DNA of 64,000 bases, from contig SFFY01000002.1 in the NCBI GenBank assembly GCA_004556745.1, positions 28,230-92,229 of the forward strand, read 5' to 3'. This document shows, piece by piece, positions 34,340 through 43,001 of this stretch. The notes below the pieces were generated by a model that saw nothing but the letters and a program-made list of their open reading frames with translations, was not told the DNA's origin and did no database searches. Made by a program: the position numbers and the translations under genes. The stretch comes from Bacteroidales bacterium (GTDB lineage: Bacteria > Bacteroidota > Bacteroidia > Bacteroidales > Bacteroidaceae). Within the stretch, counting starts at the first letter, position 1. Every line of letters begins with the position of its first letter.

Positions 34340-34625
34340 TATCTTAGCAGAAAAGTGATTTTAGAGAAAATTTTTATGGTTTTTCAAAGTCGCGATTTTG
34401 GGCATTATATTTTTCCCGATAAGGCAGAAAATTTTCACTTTGTGCCAGCAAATTTTTATTTGCTCTTGGAAAATCTTTATTCAAAAGTTTTGAACATATA
34501 TTCCAAGCTTTTGAATATGTATTCCAAACTTTTGAATACATGTTCTAAACTTTGGAACAAACATTATCTACGATAAAATGTAATTTATCAAGGGGAAAGG
34601 AAAAACGATAAAGCAGGAAGGAAGA
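34340..34625. repeat. Dyad-array repeat, copy D (diverged)
   Basis: Four units at 34480-34557 keep the ~21-base spacing and the dyad shape, but the sequence has changed to TTCAAAAGTTTTGAA, TTCCAAGCTTTTGAA, TTCCAAACTTTTGAA and TTCTAAACTTTGGAA. Changes in one half-site are often matched in the other. It is located upstream of nrdD, in the gene-free stretch 34101-35092, and a GTAGGGGCG half element follows at 34650. Confidence 0.7.
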
Positions 34626-34649
34626 AATAATAGAAATCTCTGGTCTCGC

Positions 34650-34676
34650 GAGTAGGGGCGTTTTGCAAAACGCCCG
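34650..34676. repeat. GTAGGGGCG element, single arm
   Basis: GAGTAGGGGCGTTTTGCAAA followed by ACGCCC is one arm of the family, preceded by GGTCTCGC as in the 48822 copy. No matching right arm follows; the composite palindrome at 34716 comes instead. Confidence 0.75.
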
Positions 34677-34715
34677 GAAAATAGTTGGCTCATGATTTAG
34701 CCTTTCGGCGCATAG

Positions 34716-34974
34716 GGCGGGCTGAAAGCCCAGTTGTTGCCCATAGCCCCGGGCAACGCCCGGGGTGGGACGGTATTGCATTGGTTAAAGTGTCACGCTC
34801 TGAAAGAGCAGCCTTCATTATTAGGGGCATCGCCCCGTGTGGCATTTATAGATTCGCGCTTTCGGCGCGTGGCATTTTGCGCCAGCGCAAAATGCCGAAT
34901 GTAATAATCGCGGCGCACTCTTTCCCCGGGGCGATGCCCCGGGCTGTGGGTAACAACTGGGCTTTCAGCCCGCC
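34716..34974. repeat. 259-base composite inverted repeat with nested hairpins
   Basis: The outer arms (34716-34753 and 34938-34974; core GGGCTGAAAGCCCAGTTGTT) pair with few mismatches. Inside are further hairpins: CCCCGGGCAACGCCCGGGG (34747), GGGGCATCGCCCC (34824), GGCATTTTGCGCC with its partner (34871-34896) and CCCCGGGGCGATGCCCC (34924). No open frame of gene quality. It looks like a mosaic of short non-autonomous elements. Confidence 0.8.
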
Positions 34975-35040
34975 ACAAAATTCTAAAATGTACCAATCAT
35001 GACATCTCATATACGATTGTTACACTCTGTATAACCATAC

Positions 35041-35074
35041 AAAAACCCCCGGGAAAGCAGGACTCTCCCGGGGA
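35041..35074 (-). terminator. Intrinsic terminator of the hexosaminidase gene
   Basis: CCCCGGGA (35047-35054) pairs with TCCCGGGG (35066-35073); on the minus strand the stem is followed by five T residues, 18 bases after the stop codon. Confidence 0.85.
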
Positions 35075-35092
35075 TTTGCTTTTGTCTATTGT

Positions 35093-37429
35093 TTATTTCA
35101 CGATAATCTCGTCCACAAACAGGAAACCGGCCTTGCCGGCAGAGCCGTGCCACGACGGCATGCAGTGCTCGGAGAGGGCTTTTACCTTGACAAAACGGGC
35201 GGTGACGGGGGCAAAGGTGAGTACGTGGTTGTAAACCTTGTTGGCATCCGTCTCCTTCATCTCAGGATAGTATTCCGAGGCCACGGGGTGGAAGTTTTCG
35301 CCGTTGTCGGAGATGCTGATTTCAACGCCGCGCGCATCAAACACCCAGTCGCCCTTTTCCACACAGGTGTGCACGCCGGCCTGCGAGAACGTCTGCGCAC
35401 TGCCGAGATCCACGATTGCTTCGAGGTCGGCCTGCGAGAAGCCGAGCCAGCGGCCGGTGCGGTAGTTTGTGTCGGGACCCGTAAGGCCGTCTACCAGCAC
35501 CACGGGACCGTCGAACTTATAACCGCCGTTGATGGGCTGGAGCAGGCGGATGGGGCAGGCGGTCGCCTTGGTAAATGTAAAACTCTCCTGCTGCGTGCGC
35601 GTGCGGCCCGAGTTGGGGCGGTAGGCGGCGGCCTTGAAGGTGCAGTCCTTGCTGATTTCCACCGCGCCCTTGTAGAGCGGCGACTGCTGCGTGGGCTCCG
35701 TGCCGTCGAGCGTGTAGCGGATTTCAGCGTTGTCCATCGTGGTCATCTCGGCGCGGATCACGTGCTTCACGTCGTCCACGATATATTTCGGGTTCACCTC
35801 GTAAATGTGGCGGGCATAGTTGTAGCCGAGCGCATCGTAGTGGTCGATGAGGCGCACGAGGCGTTTGAGGAATTTCTTATAATCTTTCTTCTCAGGCTGC
35901 GCCCATTGTATTTCGGCGAGAGCCGCCATGCGCGGGAGTTCCATGTACTCCATCTGGCGGTAGGTCGGCATGTATTCGCTCCACAGGTTGGCCTGCACGC
36001 CGATGATATACTTCTGCTCTTCGGGCGAAAGCTCGCGCGGCATCGGTTCGTAGCCATACACGCGGTCGAGCGGCAGATAGCCGCCGATGGCCTCGGGCTC
36101 GTTGGCTACGTCCTTGGTCTGATAGTAGTCGAAATAGAGATAGGTGTTCGGCGTCATGATTACGGGGTGGTGCTGGCGCGCTGCCTCGATGCCGCCCGCC
36201 TCGCCGCGCCACGACATCACGGTGGCATTGGGCGCGAGGCCGCCCTCGAGCGTCTCGTCCCAGCCAATCATCTGCCGCCCGAGCGCATTGAGCGTCTTCT
36301 CGGCGTGGTTGATGACGTAGCTTTGCAGGCGTTCCTCGGCCGTGTGCTTGCCATCGGCTTGCAGGTTGTTGTCGGCAATGCGCTTCTGGCAGGCGGGGCA
36401 CTTCGCCCATTGCGTCTTGGGACATTCATCTCCGCCCACGTGGATATACTCTGAGGGGAAAATCTTGGTGATCTCGGTCAAAACATCGTTGATGAACTTC
36501 AAGACGTTGTCCTTGCCGGCGCAAAGCACGTTGTCGCTCACGCCCCACATTTTCCACACCTCATAAGGGCCGCCCGTGCAACCGAGTTCGGGATAGGCGG
36601 CAAGGGCTGCCTGCATGTGTCCCGGCAGGTCGATTTCGGGAATGACGGTGATAAACCGCTCGCGGGCATACTCCACGATTTCGCGCGCCTCCTTCTGCGT
36701 GTAGAAGCCCTGATGGGGCTTGCCGTCATACTTGCCCGTGTTGTGTCCTATGACCGTTTCGGGGCGGTATGCGCCCACGGTGGTGAGTTTCGGGTATTTC
36801 TTGATTTCGATGCGCCAGCCCTGGTCGTCGGTCAAGTGCCAGTGGAAGCGGTTGATGTTGTGCAGCGCGAGCATGTCGATGAAGCGCTTCACGGAGTCGA
36901 GGGTCACGAAATGGCGCGACACGTCAAGATGCGCTCCGCGATAGGCGAAGCGAGGCGCATCGGCAACCTCGCCGGCAGGTACTTCTACGCCCTTGGCGGC
37001 CGACTGCAACACGGGCAATGCCTTGCGCAGTGTCTGCACGCCGTAGAACAGCCCGGCGTCGCTTGCGCCCTCGATGCGGATGCCGTCTTTTGAAACATTG
37101 ATGGTGTAGCCCTCGGCTGCGGCATCTTTTTTGCCGGCGGAGGAGAGGGTGATGCTTTGCGGCGCGGCCTTTGTGGTCACGTCGAGGCGCAGGTGCAGAG
37201 CGCGTTCGATGTAGCCAGCCAATGCCTGCGCAGCGCGTTGCTGGGCTTTGTCGCCTTTCTTATAGACGATACTCGTCTTTTCGGTGATGATAAACGGTGC
37301 GCCCGAGGCGGATTTCACCGTGCGCGGCGCGGGCACCACGTCGAAGTTGGCAGTCTGTGCCGACAGCGAGGCCGGCACGCAGGTCAATGCCGTCAGGCAA
37401 AGGACGGACAAGATACGTTTTGTTTTCAT
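35093..37429 (-). CDS. GH20 beta-N-acetylhexosaminidase, 778 aa
   Basis: A signal peptide (MKTKRILSVLCLTALTCVPA then SLSAQ) precedes a GH20b N-terminal domain and a TIM barrel with the catalytic pair D334-E335 in HVGGDECPKTQW. A chitobiase-type C-terminal FN3-like domain (LDGTEPTQQSPLY) and an F5/8-type discoidin domain at the end (about 640-778) follow. It releases terminal GlcNAc/GalNAc from glycans such as mucins or chitin fragments, in the periplasm or at the surface. The start at MKTK is chosen for the signal peptide; an ATG 96 codons upstream runs into recO. No SusC/D pair is nearby. Confidence 0.93.
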   Translation of the reverse strand: MKTKRILSVLCLTALTCVPASLSAQTANFDVVPAPRTVKSASGAPFIITEKTSIVYKKGDKAQQRAAQALAGYIERALHLRLDVTTKAAPQSITLSSAGKKDAAAEGYTINVSKDGIRIEGASDAGLFYGVQTLRKALPVLQSAAKGVEVPAGEVADAPRFAYRGAHLDVSRHFVTLDSVKRFIDMLALHNINRFHWHLTDDQGWRIEIKKYPKLTTVGAYRPETVIGHNTGKYDGKPHQGFYTQKEAREIVEYARERFITVIPEIDLPGHMQAALAAYPELGCTGGPYEVWKMWGVSDNVLCAGKDNVLKFINDVLTEITKIFPSEYIHVGGDECPKTQWAKCPACQKRIADNNLQADGKHTAEERLQSYVINHAEKTLNALGRQMIGWDETLEGGLAPNATVMSWRGEAGGIEAARQHHPVIMTPNTYLYFDYYQTKDVANEPEAIGGYLPLDRVYGYEPMPRELSPEEQKYIIGVQANLWSEYMPTYRQMEYMELPRMAALAEIQWAQPEKKDYKKFLKRLVRLIDHYDALGYNYARHIYEVNPKYIVDDVKHVIRAEMTTMDNAEIRYTLDGTEPTQQSPLYKGAVEISKDCTFKAAAYRPNSGRTRTQQESFTFTKATACPIRLLQPINGGYKFDGPVVLVDGLTGPDTNYRTGRWLGFSQADLEAIVDLGSAQTFSQAGVHTCVEKGDWVFDARGVEISISDNGENFHPVASEYYPEMKETDANKVYNHVLTFAPVTARFVKVKALSEHCMPSWHGSAGKAGFLFVDEIIVK

Positions 37430-37470
37430 AGTATTATATATATATAATAATGTGTGTTCCGTGATTTTAT

Positions 37471-38196
37471 TTAATAATAAAGTTTCCCGAGCACGTCGAG
37501 CGTTTTCAGTTCGGGGAACGAAGGCATGTGCAGGCGGTAGTAAAGGCTGGTGACCTGCAAGATGCGGCTGCGCTGCGCCCCGGTCATGCGGAAGAGGCGC
37601 ATATTGGCGAAATTCATTCTTTGAAGCATCGGTAGCAGGGCTGCTTCTTCGGGCGGCAGGCAATCGCTGTGGAGCGGACGCGACGGCACATAGCCCGCCG
37701 CACGCAGGTCGAACCAACTGCCGGGTGCGTAGCCGCTGAGGTTGGGCATGAAGCCGAGGAAGCGCGTGAGGCGCATCAGAAACGTGAGGTGGAAGTTGGC
37801 AAACCCCATTTCAGCACAGTCCAGCCACTGAAACGAGCCGGAGGCATAGCGAAACAGTGCGTGCGCATCGCTTTCAGCGCGGACGCAGCCGTCGAGCACC
37901 TCGCAGAGAAACATGGCAATGGCCGATTTCTCCGGGTCGTAGGGCAGCGACGTATATATATATATTGTCTGCGCCGCCTTCGGGTGCACCACAGACCCCT
38001 CGCGCCCTTTGTTCCACATCACCTGCACCAAAGCCGCCGGCTGAAACAGCGTGTGCGGCACGGCGGCGCGGCGCGAGCGCGAAATCCGCACCGCCACGGT
38101 CTGCCGCCCGTATTCCTCGGTAAGCAGGTGCGCAAGGAGCGTGTCGTCGGTGTGCTTGATGACCCGCAGCACTATGGCGCGCGAACTTAGCAGCAT
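37471..38196 (-). CDS. recO: DNA repair protein RecO, 241 aa
   Basis: An N-terminal OB-fold (SSRAIVLRVIKHTDDTLLAHL) and a C-terminal helical part (LPPEEAALLPMLQRMNFAN) match Bacteroidetes RecO; the cysteine zinc site is reduced, as is common in this phylum. It helps load RecA onto SSB-coated DNA with RecR. A run of alternating AT (37952-37965) encodes TIYIYT inside the gene. It is divergent from tRNA-Glu-rpsT and lies 41 bases ahead of the hexosaminidase start, with AT-rich sequence between. Confidence 0.9.
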   Translation of the reverse strand: MLLSSRAIVLRVIKHTDDTLLAHLLTEEYGRQTVAVRISRSRRAAVPHTLFQPAALVQVMWNKGREGSVVHPKAAQTIYIYTSLPYDPEKSAIAMFLCEVLDGCVRAESDAHALFRYASGSFQWLDCAEMGFANFHLTFLMRLTRFLGFMPNLSGYAPGSWFDLRAAGYVPSRPLHSDCLPPEEAALLPMLQRMNFANMRLFRMTGAQRSRILQVTSLYYRLHMPSFPELKTLDVLGKLYY

Positions 38197-38315
38197 AAAT
38201 GTCGTTTGCTTATAGGATAACGTCTAAAACTTCCCCGAAATTACGGAAAACTTCCCGTTTAAGCGTCTATCTTATAAGAAAAACGCAGATTTTTTGAAAA
38301 AAACATAGGGAATGC

Positions 38316-38346
38316 TTTGCTGCTAAGAAAAAATGGCGTACTTTTG
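38316..38346 (+). promoter_or_regulatory. Full Bacteroidetes promoter for tRNA-Glu and rpsT
   Basis: A -33 TTTG (38316-38319), a 19-base spacer and a -7 TACTTTTG (38339-38346) give a full consensus match, 39 bases before the tRNA. This is the clearest promoter in the window. Confidence 0.85.
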
Positions 38347-38385
38347 CACTCGCAATCGAAACCCAATGCGGTTCGCTGCAAAGTT

Positions 38386-38460
38386 GGTCCCTTCGTCTAT
38401 CGGTTAGGACGAGAGATTTTCATTCTCTAAAGAGGAGTTCGACTCTCCTAGGGACTACCA
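38386..38460 (+). tRNA. tRNA-Glu (UUC anticodon)
   Basis: The 75-base cloverleaf has a 7-base acceptor stem (GGTCCCT with AGGGACT), D-arm GTCTATCGGTTAGGAC, anticodon arm AGAGA-TTTTCAT-TCTCT with anticodon TTC, and a T-arm with GTTCGACTC. The 3' CCA is encoded. It precedes rpsT by 22 bases and probably shares its transcript. Confidence 0.97.
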
Positions 38461-38482
38461 ATTAAAAAAGGAAAATTAAAAA

Positions 38483-38737
38483 ATGGCAAATCACAAATCA
38501 TCTGTAAAGAGAATCCGTCAGACGGCTACGCGCAGATTGCACAATAGATACTATGCAAAGACCATGCGTAACGCTGTGCGCAAGCTCCGCGCTACTACTG
38601 ACAAGGCAGTCGCTACCGAACTGCTTCCCAAAGTTCAGAAAATGCTGGACAAACTCGCTAAGACCAACATCATTCACAAGAACAAGGCCGCTAACATCAA
38701 GTCGAGCGTTGCCCGCCATGTGAATGGTCTTGCATAA
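38483..38737 (+). CDS. rpsT: 30S ribosomal protein S20, 84 aa
   Basis: A typical S20: MANHKSSVKRIRQTATRRLH at the N-terminus, helical and Lys/Arg-rich, ending KSSVARHVNGLA. It binds 16S rRNA early in small-subunit assembly. It is co-transcribed with the tRNA-Glu in front, an arrangement common in Bacteroidales, and is followed by a terminator. Confidence 0.98.
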   Translation: MANHKSSVKRIRQTATRRLHNRYYAKTMRNAVRKLRATTDKAVATELLPKVQKMLDKLAKTNIIHKNKAANIKSSVARHVNGLA

Positions 38738-38784
38738 GCAATCAAGAAGAATACTCTTATCATTCTAACATTCCCCATAACAGA

Positions 38785-38820
38785 AGAACCGAAGTCGTGA
38801 TGATTTCGGTTCTTTATTTT
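38785..38820 (+). terminator. Intrinsic terminator after rpsT
   Basis: AGAACCGAA (38785-38793) pairs with TTCGGTTCT (38805-38813), followed by TTATTTT. Confidence 0.85.
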
Positions 38821-38839
38821 ATGTGCGGGGTAAAGTTAA

Positions 38840-38876
38840 GGAACTGTGCCGAGTGGTGAGGCACAGTTCCTTCTTT
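38840..38876. terminator. Hairpin between the convergent rpsT and EnvC-like genes
   Basis: GGAACTGTGCC (38840-38850) pairs perfectly with GGCACAGTTCC (38860-38870). T-rich sequence lies on both sides, so it can end the minus-strand EnvC-like transcript and back up the rpsT terminator. Confidence 0.75.
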
Positions 38877-38879
38877 ATT

Positions 38880-40262
38880 CTATCGTCCCAGCCACGGCTC
38901 CGGGTTGAGCTTCTCGCGCTCGCGGCGCAGTTGGAAGTGCAGGGTGCAGTTGCCCGAAGCGTCGGCGGCAACGCGCCCGAGCACCTGGCGGGCCGTTACC
39001 TTCTGCCCGCGCTTCACGGCGCAGCTGGCAAGGTTGCAGTAGACCGACATATAACTGCCGTGGCGCACGATGACGTTTTGCATGCCGCCGATCGAGAAGA
39101 TGGCGGTCACCTCGCCGGCAAATACGCTGCGTGCCTGTGCGCCCGGGTACCCCGTGATGTTGATGCCCTTGTTGTCGAGTTGCACGCCGCGCAGGCCTTC
39201 CACATTATATTGCCCGTAGTGCGCGGAGATAAAGTAAGAGCCGGTGATAGGCATCGGCAGGCGGCCTTTGTTGGCCTGGAAACTGCCGTTGACGGCGCGG
39301 TCGGCATTGTCTTCCTCGTAGAAGCGCGGCGTGGCGGTGCGCTCTGCCGGCTTGGAGGGTTTCGTTGAAGTTTTCTTGTTAGAGGCTGACGGTTTCTTGC
39401 CGGCGGCAGCCTTTTTGTTGGCAGCGGCGGCGCGGCGCTCTTCTTCCTTGCGCTTGCGCTCCGCTTCGGCGCGGCGGCGTGCCTCGGCTTCCTTGCGGCG
39501 ACGCTCGGCGGCGGCGATTTCCTCCTGGATAAGTTTGTCGATGCGGGCATCGAGCTGCTTTTGCCGCTTCTTGTTTTGCGCAATCGTTTTTTGCAGCTGC
39601 TTTTGCTTAGCGTTGAGGCTGTTCACCACCTTTTGCCTGTCCTGCTTCTGCTGTTCGAGCCGTGCCTGCTGCTGTTTGCCTTCTTGCAGCAGCGCATCTT
39701 TCTCCTGTTTTGTGGCCAGCAGTTCTGCACGCTTTGCCTTTATGGTGTCTTCTTTTTGGCGGATAATCTCGCCCTGTGCGCGCTGATATTTTGAATATTC
39801 CGTGATGTAGCGCATACGGCGCGACATCTGCCGGAAACTATTCGCCGAAAGAATGAACTTCCATTTGCTTTGTCCGAGGCGGTTGCGGTTGAGTTGCGTC
39901 ACGGCGCGGCGGTATTTCTGCTTGCAGTCGGCAAGGTCTTTTTCCAAGACTTTGAGTTGCTTTTGCAGCGAGGTGATGTCGCCCTGCAAGGCCGACACCT
40001 CGTTGTGCACGCTCTGCACGTAGTTTTGCTGCTTCGTGATTTGGCTGCTGATGACCATGAGGTTGTTGAGTTGCGAGGCAACGTCCTTCTTGGTCGTCTT
40101 GAGCATTTTTTCCGATTCGCTGATTTGCTTTTCCAGCGTGGTGCGCTCCGATTGCAGTTTCTTGATCTTCTTGTTGGTCTGCGCCGTGAGTGTGAGCGAT
40201 GCGCAGAGCATCGCCAGCAGCACGGCGAGGAAACGGGCGGTTATGTTTTGGAACATAGTCAT
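38880..40262 (-). CDS. EnvC-like murein hydrolase activator (coiled coil plus degenerate LytM), 460 aa
   Basis: A signal peptide (to about residue 28) is followed by two long coiled-coil stretches (about 30-130 and 165-290), a Lys/Ala-rich linker and a C-terminal M23/LytM fold (about 340-460). The metal-binding histidines are not conserved: the H-x3-D motif reads NKGIN, and the HxH site reads LHFQL. It therefore should not cut peptidoglycan itself but, like EnvC, activate amidases during daughter-cell separation. It is the last gene of the dut-TPR-DUF4292 run, 3 bases after its neighbour. Confidence 0.88.
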   Translation of the reverse strand: MTMFQNITARFLAVLLAMLCASLTLTAQTNKKIKKLQSERTTLEKQISESEKMLKTTKKDVASQLNNLMVISSQITKQQNYVQSVHNEVSALQGDITSLQKQLKVLEKDLADCKQKYRRAVTQLNRNRLGQSKWKFILSANSFRQMSRRMRYITEYSKYQRAQGEIIRQKEDTIKAKRAELLATKQEKDALLQEGKQQQARLEQQKQDRQKVVNSLNAKQKQLQKTIAQNKKRQKQLDARIDKLIQEEIAAAERRRKEAEARRRAEAERKRKEEERRAAAANKKAAAGKKPSASNKKTSTKPSKPAERTATPRFYEEDNADRAVNGSFQANKGRLPMPITGSYFISAHYGQYNVEGLRGVQLDNKGINITGYPGAQARSVFAGEVTAIFSIGGMQNVIVRHGSYMSVYCNLASCAVKRGQKVTARQVLGRVAADASGNCTLHFQLRREREKLNPEPWLGR

Positions 40263-40265
40263 AAC

Positions 40266-41117
40266 TTAGGGTATCAATTTGAGGAGCGACTCGGCCTTTT
40301 TCCTTTTATATTTCCCCGAAAGTTGCGTGTGCGAGGGCCATTTGGCATCTTCCGTGATTTTGGAGAGTTCCATGTTGATGGTGAAACTTTCCTTGCCGTT
40401 TTGGGCGGCAAGGTTCATTTTGGAGGGAAAAAGCCCGCCGGCAAAGGGCACGCGCTCCTCATAGCCGAAAGCGATGGCGGCGTTCTGCCCTGCGGCGTTG
40501 AGCAACTTTGCGCTTTCGGGCAGGGCCTTTTCCGCGTTGGCGAGTGTCTCGACGGAGAGCGTGCTGCCGAGGTTCATGAAGAGTTTGATTGCTTTGCCGC
40601 TCTCCGAGGCAATGATGCGCTCGGCGCAGGCGCGGGCATCGAGGCCCTGCGGCATGTAAAACTCGCCCCAGAAGAGGCTTTCTATCAGATGGAAGTCGAT
40701 GTCGAGTTTGCCCAAGAGCGGGTTGTTGCGCAGTTCTGTGCGCACGTAGTACTTTTCGAGGCGGTTGATAATCGTCACTGAGTCGGGGTCGATTTCGAGT
40801 CTGATTACCTCAATGCCGAATTTCGAGAATGCGATTTGCACCGCCTCGCCGCGCTTCATTTTCAGCGAGCCGTTGGCAGAAATGGAGTTGCCGCCGCCTG
40901 CGAGATTGGCTTTAAGTTTTGCTGTTACGGCTTTTGCAGATACCTTCTGCTCGTTCATCTTGCCGATGAAGGCGGCGTTGGCTGCGACGACGCGGCTGCT
41001 TTCGGCGGCGGCGTTCGATGCGCCGCCTGTTTCGGTGATGGTTTTGGAGGATTTGCAGCTGGCGAGCATAAGGCAGGCCAGCAGTGCAAAGCATAGATTT
41101 TTAAGGGAGAGTTGCAT
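40266..41117 (-). CDS. DUF4292 lipoprotein, 283 aa
   Basis: A lipobox LACLMLASC gives a lipidated Cys21 at the start. The mature part is beta-rich and matches DUF4292 proteins (KVSAKAVTAKLKANLAG, SFKF-type strands, LIESLFWGEFYMPQ), which are related in fold to LolA/LolB-like lipoprotein handlers. A role in lipoprotein or outer-membrane assembly is inferred only. It is tightly linked to the EnvC-like gene (3-base gap) and follows the TPR gene by 60 bases, a conserved Bacteroidetes arrangement. Confidence 0.83.
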   Translation of the reverse strand: MQLSLKNLCFALLACLMLASCKSSKTITETGGASNAAAESSRVVAANAAFIGKMNEQKVSAKAVTAKLKANLAGGGNSISANGSLKMKRGEAVQIAFSKFGIEVIRLEIDPDSVTIINRLEKYYVRTELRNNPLLGKLDIDFHLIESLFWGEFYMPQGLDARACAERIIASESGKAIKLFMNLGSTLSVETLANAEKALPESAKLLNAAGQNAAIAFGYEERVPFAGGLFPSKMNLAAQNGKESFTINMELSKITEDAKWPSHTQLSGKYKRKKAESLLKLIP

Positions 41118-41177
41118 GGGGGAGAAAGGTTTTTGGAGAGCCCGGATATTCCGGAAAATCCGGAACTCCCGAAACAG

Positions 41178-42977
41178 TTATAATCTTCTGCGGCGCACCT
41201 TTTGGTTGATGCGGCGGCGTTCGGCAGGCGTTTTGGCTTGGCGCGAGGCCCTGCGCCAATAGTTGTTGGCGGCTGTGCGGCGACCGGCGCGGTAGTTGAT
41301 GTCGCCGGCGTGCTCGTAGAGCGTGGCATCGCCCGTGCCCGAACTGTCGGCGCAGGCAATGCAGCGTTCGATTATTTCGTAGGCCTGCTCGTAACGTTTC
41401 TGCTGATACAGTATCCAAGCATACGTATCGAGATACGTGGCGTTGTTTGGCTCATGGTCTACCGTGCGCTTGCTCATGGCTTCGGCATCGTCGAGGCGGA
41501 GATTGGCTAGCGAGAGGAAATAGGCGTAATTGTTGAGGCAGAGCAGATTAGCACTGTTATATTTCAGCGCGTTGTCGTAGGCCGTGAACGCTTCCTGCGC
41601 CTGCCCTTCTTCGTGCAGGATATCGCCGAGCAGGGCAAAATAGTTGGAGGAAGTTTCCGGGTCTTTCGACTCGTCCACGTATGGCTCGCCGCGCCTCAGT
41701 GCCGCAATGGCTTCCTTATTCTTGTTAAGGCCGTACTCTGTCACGGCTTCAAAATAATAGAAAGCAGGTTCGGCGGGGTCATATTTCTGCCCGTCGCGGC
41801 ACACTTTAAGGGCCGTTTCCTCATAATTCTCGCTCCCCGCCATACCTAAGAGCAGGAAGCGAGCCGGCGAGTAGTCGGGTTCTATTTCCAAGATGCGCCA
41901 AGCCAGTTCTGCCTGCTTCTGTTCTGCCATGCCCGTGGTCACCATATAACTGAGGTAGAGCATAGCCACGTCGCGGTTGTCCTGCGGCATCTGCATCACG
42001 CGGTCGAAGAGTTGCACCACGACGGTTGTGTCGCCGCCGTTTTGCAGGTTGTCCTGCGCAAAGCCGCGCAAGGCTTCCACGCGCGTGTCGGTCTGCGTGC
42101 TTGGGCTGAACACCACGCGCTGCAGCAAGTTCATATAAAGCGAGTCGGCTTCGGCGGCCTTGTAATAGGCAAGCAGCGAGAGTTGCGCGTAACTGTTGTC
42201 GGGCTCGGCGGCAAGCACGTCGCGGTAAGTGTTGAGTGCCATTTCGTGGTGCCCGCTCTGCTCATAGAGATCGCCGAGCAGCACGCGGTAGCGCAGGTCG
42301 AGCGGGAAGGCGGCGCAGAGGTCTTCGATAGACTTGTATGCCAGTTCCGTGTTGTCGGTTTCGCTGTAAAGCCGGAACTTTTCAAGACTTATTTCTTCGC
42401 TCGGCCCGTCCAGCCGCTCTATCTGATTGAGGGCGCGGATAGCGGCGGGGTAGTCCTTGCGCATTTCGTAGAGTTGCACCAGTCGGGAGTAGTTCTCAGG
42501 CGTAGGCCGCTCTGCCGCCACTTGCTCGAAGAGCGGCAATGCTTCTGCCACGCGCCCCGTGCTTACGAGGTGCTGCCCGTAGATTTGCTTGTAATAGCGG
42601 TTGTGCGGCGCGAGTTTCACGGCGCGTGCCAGCAGCGAGTCGCCTTCGCGGCGCAGCAGGGAGTCGGAATATGCCATACGCTCCGTTTGCAGCCGTCCCA
42701 GTTCAAACAGGGCTTCCGAGGCATTGGGGTCTATGCGCAACGCCTCGCGCAGCAGCCGGAACATAGCGTCGTAATGCTCCAGTTGCTTTTGCCGCGCGGC
42801 TTCGGCGAAGAGTTCGTCGTAGCGCACCTGCTGCTCGTAGGGCAGCGCGGGCTTGGCGGGTGCCACGCCCCGCAAACGCTCGTAGAAAGGCGGTTCGTCT
42901 TTCTGCGTGCGGCACGACACGAGCAGGCACAGCAGCAATGCCAGCGGCAGTAAATATTTGAAACAGATTTTTGGCAT
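41178..42977 (-). CDS. Tetratricopeptide-repeat lipoprotein, 599 aa
   Basis: The N-terminus FKYLLPLALLLCLLVSC is a lipoprotein signal with Cys22. The rest consists of TPR-like helical repeats, for example ASEALFELGRLQTERMAY, HHEMALNTYRDVLAAEP and LLCLNNYAYFLSLANLRLDD, ending in a basic RRRINQKVRRRRL. It is expected to be a scaffold at the outer or inner membrane. It lies between dut and the DUF4292 lipoprotein; the partner is unknown, although conserved linkage to an EnvC-type activator suggests an envelope role. Confidence 0.85.
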   Translation of the reverse strand: MPKICFKYLLPLALLLCLLVSCRTQKDEPPFYERLRGVAPAKPALPYEQQVRYDELFAEAARQKQLEHYDAMFRLLREALRIDPNASEALFELGRLQTERMAYSDSLLRREGDSLLARAVKLAPHNRYYKQIYGQHLVSTGRVAEALPLFEQVAAERPTPENYSRLVQLYEMRKDYPAAIRALNQIERLDGPSEEISLEKFRLYSETDNTELAYKSIEDLCAAFPLDLRYRVLLGDLYEQSGHHEMALNTYRDVLAAEPDNSYAQLSLLAYYKAAEADSLYMNLLQRVVFSPSTQTDTRVEALRGFAQDNLQNGGDTTVVVQLFDRVMQMPQDNRDVAMLYLSYMVTTGMAEQKQAELAWRILEIEPDYSPARFLLLGMAGSENYEETALKVCRDGQKYDPAEPAFYYFEAVTEYGLNKNKEAIAALRRGEPYVDESKDPETSSNYFALLGDILHEEGQAQEAFTAYDNALKYNSANLLCLNNYAYFLSLANLRLDDAEAMSKRTVDHEPNNATYLDTYAWILYQQKRYEQAYEIIERCIACADSSGTGDATLYEHAGDINYRAGRRTAANNYWRRASRQAKTPAERRRINQKVRRRRL

Positions 42978-43001
42978 ATTATAAATTGAGATGCACGATG
43001 C

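Noticed and set aside
34286..34576. 96-codon open frame through dyad-array copy D
   Set aside because: Its Leu/Tyr/Ser/Lys repeats (YSKLLNM) are just the translated dyads; no promoter and no homologue-like pattern.
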